Below are positions 60,341 to 64,000 of a stretch of 64,000 nt of DNA, piece by piece; position 1 is the stretch's first letter, and each line of letters starts with the position of its first letter. The stretch comes from Streptomyces zhaozhouensis (lineage in GTDB: Bacteria > Actinomycetota > Actinomycetes > Streptomycetales > Streptomycetaceae). The notes beneath the pieces were generated by a model. The model made no database searches. It was not told where the DNA came from and saw only the letters and a program-made list of their open reading frames with translations. The stretch is from assembly GCF_900230195.1 (NCBI RefSeq), contig NZ_OCNE01000010.1, positions 162,643 to 226,642 on the forward strand. The letters are read 5' to 3'. A program made the translations under genes and the position numbers.

Positions 60341-60979
60341 ATGACCCGATACGGCAACATCCCCCAACCCGTCCGGTCCGCCATCGTCATCGTGGATCCC
60401 GAGCGTGGCACCCCGCGGCGGGTCATCGTGTTGCAGTTCAACCCGGAGACCCTGGAGCGGTCGCTGGCGCCGCAGGCCGCCGGGGAGGGCGGTGAGGGGG
60501 AGGGGGACCGGAACGAGGCGCTGCGGTTGAAGGGGCCCGCCGAGGAGACATGGACGTTCACCGCCGAGATCGACTCCACGGACCAGCTCGAGGTGCCGAC
60601 GCCGGACGGGATCCATCCGCAGTTGGCCGCGCTGGAGATGCTGGTGCATCCGACGACCGCCCAGTTACGGGCCGCGATCCGGGAGAGCAGGAAGGGGACC
60701 ATCGAGATCACCCCGATCGAGATGCCGCTCACGCTCTTCAGTTGGGGGAGCAAACGGGTGCTGCCGGTGCGGCTGACCGAACTGGGCATCAGCGAGTCGC
60801 ACTTCGACGTCAACCTCAACCCGATGCGGGCCTCGCTCAACATCGGACTCAAGGTGCTCTCCGTCAGCGATCTGCCGGTCGAGCACCGCGGGTCCGAGCT
60901 CTATCTGGCGCATCTGGCGCAGAAGGAACGGCTGGCGGGGCTGGCCGTTCGCGGGGGAGGGGTGGGCCATGTCCGTTGA
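60341..60979 (+). CDS. CIS tube-domain protein (baseplate/tube initiator type)
   Basis: The 212-residue protein matches the domain known as CIS_tube: SAIVIVDPERGTPRRVIVLQ, FNPETLERSLAPQ, LKGPAEETWTFTAEIDSTDQ, LFSWGSKRVLPVRLTELGIS and ESHFDVNLNPMRASLNIGLK. In PVC/Afp-type particles this domain is usually joined to a LysM domain in one protein (Pvc7-like) at the tube-hub junction. Here the LysM is on the next gene, which overlaps by 11 bases. GC content returns to the high level of the CIS operon exactly at this gene. Confidence 0.82.
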   Translation: MTRYGNIPQPVRSAIVIVDPERGTPRRVIVLQFNPETLERSLAPQAAGEGGEGEGDRNEALRLKGPAEETWTFTAEIDSTDQLEVPTPDGIHPQLAALEMLVHPTTAQLRAAIRESRKGTIEITPIEMPLTLFSWGSKRVLPVRLTELGISESHFDVNLNPMRASLNIGLKVLSVSDLPVEHRGSELYLAHLAQKERLAGLAVRGGGVGHVR

Positions 60980-61373
60980 TCCGTCCGCGCGGGCGCTGGA
61001 CTCGCTGCCGGGGGCGCATCCCTACCCGCCGTCGAGCCGCCACCACGACGCCGAGATCGGGACCCATGTCCGGCCCGACGGCACCGAGGTCCGTTACACC
61101 AAGAGGAGGCTGCTCCCCCCACTGGCCACGGACACTGACACGGACAGGGGCACGGACGCGGACGGCGGGGCGACCGAGGCGCACACCGTCGGGGCGGGGG
61201 AGCGGCTCGACCATCTCGGGCAGCGCTACTTCGGCGCCGCCGACCAGTGGTGGCGCATCGCCGACGCCAACCCGGCGCTGGACCCCCGGGAGTTGACGGC
61301 CGAGCCGGGCCGGGAGATCGAGATCCCGGTGCCGGGCGCCTTCCCGCACACCCCGGGGAGCGGCCGTGCCTGA
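60969..61373 (+). CDS. LysM-domain CIS baseplate protein
   Basis: The 134-residue protein has an N-terminal region (about 45 residues) and a Thr/Asp-rich linker, then one LysM motif: THE-like EAHTVGAGERLDHLGQRYFG, AADQWWRIADANPALDPREL, ending in EIEIPVPG. LysM modules in contractile tails join hub and baseplate parts rather than binding cell walls. It overlaps the CIS tube-domain gene (11 bases) and the hub gene (8 bases), so all three are translated as a unit. Confidence 0.85.
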   Translation: MSVDPSARALDSLPGAHPYPPSSRHHDAEIGTHVRPDGTEVRYTKRRLLPPLATDTDTDRGTDADGGATEAHTVGAGERLDHLGQRYFGAADQWWRIADANPALDPRELTAEPGREIEIPVPGAFPHTPGSGRA

Positions 61374-62505
61374 CGAGCCGATCGGGCGGGGGCCCGTCCA
61401 TCTGACCCTGCACATGGGGCCGAGGCTGGTGCGCCCGGTGCCGGGCGAGGTGGCCGAGGCGCTGCTGTCCGCGCAGATCACCACGACCGCGGGCGAACGC
61501 AGCGGCTTCCAGTTGGCGTTCGACCTGTCGAAGAACGGCGCGCTCTCCCGGCGGTTGCTGCCCGAGGGGTTCTTCGACCCGAAGACCCGGGTGGTCGTCA
61601 CCGCCTCCGTGAAGGGGACGCCCCGGGTGCTGCTGGACGGGTTGATCGTCCGTCAGGAGGTCGGTTCCAGCAACCGTCCTGGCCAGTCGACGCTCACGCT
61701 CACCGGCGAGGACCTGACGCTGCTGATGGACCTGGAGGAGCGCACCGACCGCTTCCCCAACCTCGCGCCCTCGCAGCGGGTCTCACGCATCCTGGCGCAG
61801 TACGCGGAGTACGGCATCGCGTCCGACGTCTACCGCGAGCACATCCCCCAGCCACCCCGGCAGGAGCTGCGGGTGGACTACCAGACCGGTACCGACCTCC
61901 AGTATGTGACCGAGCTGGCCCAGGCCAACGGCTTTACCTTCTATCTGGATCCGGGGCCGGCCCCGGGGCGTTCGACGGCCTACTGGGGGCCGGAGAAGCG
62001 ACTGGGCCAGCGGCAGCACGCGTTGAACGTCAACATGGACGCCAACTCGACAGTTGACCAGTTGACCTTCGCCTACGACGGCACGGCGCGCGAGGAGCCG
62101 CAGGCCCGGGTGCAGGACCCGGCGACGCGGCGCTCCCGGCTGCTGGCGCAGCCGGACATCGACCCGCTGCGCCCCCCGCTGGGGCGTCGCGCCAGCCCGG
62201 CGTTGCGGCGCAACCGGCTGACCGGCACCGCGAAGAAGGACGTGGCGCAGGCGGAGGCCGAGGCACTGGCGCGGGCGGCGGTCTCCGCCGACGTGATCTC
62301 CGGCTCCGGCAGCCTCGACGTCCACCGGCACGGCTATCTGCTGCGCCCGCGTGAACTGGTCGGGGTCCGGGGGGCGGGTGCCACGTACGACGGCGACTAC
62401 TACGTCAAGTCCGTCACCCACAACCTCGCCCCCGGCTCGTTCCGGCAGAACTTCACCCTGTCCCGCGAGGGGCTGATCGCGCGCGGCGACACCGTGCGGC
62501 CGTGA
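61366..62505 (+). CDS. CIS hub protein, phage late control D (gpD/gp27-like)
   Basis: The 379-residue protein has the gp27/gpD fold signature: a beta-rich start (RSGFQLAFDLSK), ASVKGTPRVLLDGLIVRQEV, STLTLTGEDLTLLMDLEERT and LQYVTELAQANGFTFYLDPG, plus the C-terminal YDGDYYVKSVTHNLAPGSF, which closes the trimer ring. It forms the hub that holds the spike under the tube. GTG 61366 overlaps the LysM gene. In many CIS this part is fused to the spike (VgrG-like); here the spike is a separate gene 55 bases on. Confidence 0.9.
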   Translation: MPDEPIGRGPVHLTLHMGPRLVRPVPGEVAEALLSAQITTTAGERSGFQLAFDLSKNGALSRRLLPEGFFDPKTRVVVTASVKGTPRVLLDGLIVRQEVGSSNRPGQSTLTLTGEDLTLLMDLEERTDRFPNLAPSQRVSRILAQYAEYGIASDVYREHIPQPPRQELRVDYQTGTDLQYVTELAQANGFTFYLDPGPAPGRSTAYWGPEKRLGQRQHALNVNMDANSTVDQLTFAYDGTAREEPQARVQDPATRRSRLLAQPDIDPLRPPLGRRASPALRRNRLTGTAKKDVAQAEAEALARAAVSADVISGSGSLDVHRHGYLLRPRELVGVRGAGATYDGDYYVKSVTHNLAPGSFRQNFTLSREGLIARGDTVRP

Positions 62506-62560
62506 GGAACGACAAGGCGACCAGACCGCACGACCGACGAGACCACGGGAGCGACCTGGC

Positions 62561-63088
62561 ATGGCGGCAGCATCGAACAACCGCTTTCTCGGCAAGTTCC
62601 GCGGCCGGGTGGTGGACAACGCCGACCCGCTCGGCATCGGCCGGATCACCGCCGAGGTGCCGGACGTGCTGGGGAACGTGCCGTCCACCTGGGCCTTGCC
62701 CTGCCTGCCGTTCACCGGCCGGGAGGCGGGCCAGTTCGTGGTGCCCGAGGTGGACGCCGGGGTGTGGGTGGAGTTCGAACAGGGCGACCCCAGCTTCCCG
62801 GTGTGGACCGGATGCTGGTACGGGCACCGGGACGAGCTGCCGCCGGAGGCGCGCGCCGAGCAGCCGGGCGGACGGCCGGTGGTGGTGCGCACGGCCGGCG
62901 GCCACCGGCTGCTGATGTCGGACGTGCCGGGCGGCGAGGGGATCACGCTCCAGGCGCCGGGTGGGGCGTATGTCCGGATCGATGAACGAGGCGTGGTCAT
63001 CAGCAACAACGCGGGCGCCTCCATCCGGCTGGTCGGCGACCGGGTGGAGATCAACGAGGGGCAGCTCACCGTGCCGGGGAACCGATAG
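62561..63088 (+). CDS. CIS spike protein, baseplate assembly gpV/gp5-like
   Basis: The 175-residue protein has the gpV OB-fold (FRGRVVDNADPLGIGRITAE, PDVLGN, VPEVDAGVWVEFEQGDPSFP, VWTGCWYG) followed by a beta-helix spike segment (GITLQAPGGAYVRIDERGVV, SNNAGASIRLVGDRVEINEG). No lysozyme domain is present, unlike T4 gp5. The trimer forms the piercing spike beneath the hub. The start is ATG 62561; AGCGACC upstream is weak as a ribosome site. Confidence 0.9.
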   Translation: MAAASNNRFLGKFRGRVVDNADPLGIGRITAEVPDVLGNVPSTWALPCLPFTGREAGQFVVPEVDAGVWVEFEQGDPSFPVWTGCWYGHRDELPPEARAEQPGGRPVVVRTAGGHRLLMSDVPGGEGITLQAPGGAYVRIDERGVVISNNAGASIRLVGDRVEINEGQLTVPGNR

Positions 63089-63123
63089 GCCGTGTTCGAC
63101 CGGCCAGGCGAAGGGGAGAAGTC

Positions 63124-63501
63124 GTGACGTATCAGTCGAGCACGGGGAGGCGGGCGAACGCGGCCCGTGAGGTGCTCAGTTCGGCGAGCACGGTGCGCTG
63201 CCCGCACGGCGGCCGGGTGCTGCCCGGCCCCGAGCGGCCGCACGCGGTGCGGGTGGCCGGCGCGGCGGTGCTCACCGTCGCGGAGACCCTGGCCGTCAGC
63301 GGCTGCCCGTGGACGGTGAACGGGGTGCCGCGTCCCTGCCGCACGGTGCGCTGGGCCGACCCGGGACCGGGGGGCGTGCGGGTCGGCGGGGCGGCCGTGG
63401 TGCTCGCCGGCGCCGCCGGCCAGTGCTACGGCGCGGACCTGGCGCCGCAGGGCCCGCCCACCGTGGTGCCCGGCGGACGGCGGGGGGCGGAGTGCCGATG
63501 A
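63124..63501 (+). CDS. PAAR-like CIS spike-tip protein
   Basis: The 125-residue protein has the pattern SSASTVRCPHGGRVLPG, a glycine-rich beta-strand series (VRVAGAAVLTVAE, VRVGGAAVVLAGAAG) and a second cysteine pair in GCPWTVNGVPRPC and QCYGAD. It resembles the PAAR-like tip proteins that follow the spike gene in CIS operons and would sharpen the spike, probably around a bound metal. GTG 63124 follows AGGGGAG. It overlaps gp25 as ATGA. Confidence 0.75.
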   Translation: MTYQSSTGRRANAAREVLSSASTVRCPHGGRVLPGPERPHAVRVAGAAVLTVAETLAVSGCPWTVNGVPRPCRTVRWADPGPGGVRVGGAAVVLAGAAGQCYGADLAPQGPPTVVPGGRRGAECR

Positions 63502-63884
63502 GCGCCGCCAGGGGTCCCCGGCACGACGTCGCCTTCCCGTTCCGCGTCGACCGGCGGGGGCGCACCGCGCACGCCGGGCACGACGCCCATGTCCGCGATC
63601 TGGTCGAACAGTTGCTCTTCACCAGCCCAGGCGAGCGGGTGATGCGGCCCGACTTCGGCTGCGGCCTGCTGGACCTGGTGTTCGCGCCCAACAGCCCCGA
63701 ACTGGCCGCCACCGTCGAGCTGTCGACGCAGGCGTCGCTCCAACGCTGGCTGGGCGACCTGATGGAGGTGGTGGCGCTGGACGTGGAGAGCGAGGAGAAC
63801 GTGATCCGGGTCCGGCTGGGTTACGTGGTGCGTTCCACCGGCAGCCGGCGCGACGAGGTCTTCGAGGGGAGGGGGGCGGCATGA
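63498..63884 (+). CDS. CIS baseplate wedge protein gp25/gpW-like
   Basis: The 128-residue protein matches the gp25 family: DVAFPFRVDRRGRTAHAGHD, HVRDLVEQLLFTSPGERVMR and PDFGCGLLDLVFAPNSPELA; the EPR-like triad loop of gp25 is represented by GERVMRPDFG. It ties the sheath base to the wedge and triggers contraction. It overlaps the tip gene by 4 bases, and an ATG overlaps its own stop (63881-63884), where the next baseplate gene should begin. Confidence 0.9.
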   Translation: MSAARGPRHDVAFPFRVDRRGRTAHAGHDAHVRDLVEQLLFTSPGERVMRPDFGCGLLDLVFAPNSPELAATVELSTQASLQRWLGDLMEVVALDVESEENVIRVRLGYVVRSTGSRRDEVFEGRGAA

Positions 63885-63892
63885 GTTTCCTG
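63881..63892 (+). pseudogene. Possible interrupted start of the next CIS baseplate gene
   Basis: An ATG overlaps the gp25 stop as ATGA, as elsewhere in this operon, and a baseplate J (gp6-like) gene is expected here. Within about ten bases the sequence becomes the end of a transposase reading on the other strand, so the gene seems interrupted at its very start. The rest lies beyond the window, so this is inference. Confidence 0.35.
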
Positions 63893-63901
63893 AGTCAACC
63901 C

Positions 63902-64000
63902 CTATGCCGCCAGGGGCTCCTCGGCGGCAGTGTTGATCTTGTTGTTGGCTTGGTGGGTGGCGGGGTCGTAGCAGGTACCGTCGCGCCAGCAGGCCCACAT
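63902..64000 (-). CDS. Insertion-sequence transposase, C-terminal end (cut by window edge)
   Basis: The minus strand encodes, in frame to the edge, MWACWRDGTCYDPATHQANN and then KINTAAEEPLAA with a stop at 63902-63904. The W-A-C-W-R-x-G-x-x-Y-D-P ending resembles the C-termini of IS110/IS116-type transposases of Streptomyces. Composition is less GC-rich than the CIS genes. Only 32 residues are visible, so family assignment is tentative. It lies a few bases after gp25 and probably marks an IS inserted in the CIS operon. Confidence 0.5.
   Translation of the reverse strand: MWACWRDGTCYDPATHQANNKINTAAEEPLAA

Overview
The window is very GC-rich with strong third-position bias. Its gene types are typical of an actinomycete, most likely Streptomyces or a close relative: LacI, TetR, MarR and GlxA regulators, two-component pairs with DesK-type kinases, a secreted subtilase, a secreted arginine deiminase, a rhamnose-type ABC importer, PF04672-type methyltransferase, and a Streptomyces-type contractile injection system (CIS). 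No rRNA, tRNA or CRISPR array was seen.

Left part (1-25.6 kb). The window opens inside a Gfo/Idh/MocA oxidoreductase with a LacI-type operator in front. Remnants of a Tn3-family transposase and of a resolvase flank a small HTH/Clp-N operon whose promoter carries two palindromes and appears leaderless. Then come a LacI regulator, a secreted CE15 glucuronoyl-esterase-like enzyme, a large secreted S8 protease, a GNAT acetyltransferase, a two-component system divergent from a secreted protein-arginine deiminase, and a degraded copy of the GNAT 3' end. Next are a lipoprotein alpha/beta hydrolase, a TetR/NmrA-type pair, a broken GlxA regulator, a MarR-controlled azoreductase plus SDR operon, a methyltransferase, an unusual two-gene operon (membrane-anchored Nudix fusion plus a UMP-kinase-like protein) and a secreted M23 peptidase with two peptidoglycan-binding domains.

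Middle part (25.8-45.2 kb). A four-gene rhamnose-type ABC importer (ATPase, two permeases, binding lipoprotein) is followed by a PF04672 methyltransferase, a glycine betaine/proline-type ABC importer, a DUF6271-like gene with a TetR regulator, a FAD monooxygenase plus MFS exporter (a likely drug-resistance pair under that TetR), and an MMPL exporter with its own histidine kinase and response regulator.

Right part (45.9-64 kb). A CIS cluster runs rightward: sheath, tube, a gp51-like zinc-ribbon protein that appears to start at CTG, a Pro/Ala linker protein, a DUF4255 (Pvc16-like) terminator with a histone-H1-like tail, an AAA+ ATPase, a small conserved protein, a 2,080-residue DUF4157 protein, a downstream HEAT-like protein, CIS tube-domain and LysM proteins, hub (gpD), spike (gpV), a PAAR-like tip and gp25. 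The C-terminal 360 residues of the giant protein, together with the gene after it, are markedly AT-richer than everything around them. They look like a transferred cargo: an ADP-ribosyltransferase-like toxin domain followed by a candidate immunity protein. Immediately after gp25, exactly where the baseplate J gene is expected, the sequence becomes the 3' end of an insertion-sequence transposase on the other strand, so the CIS operon may be interrupted.
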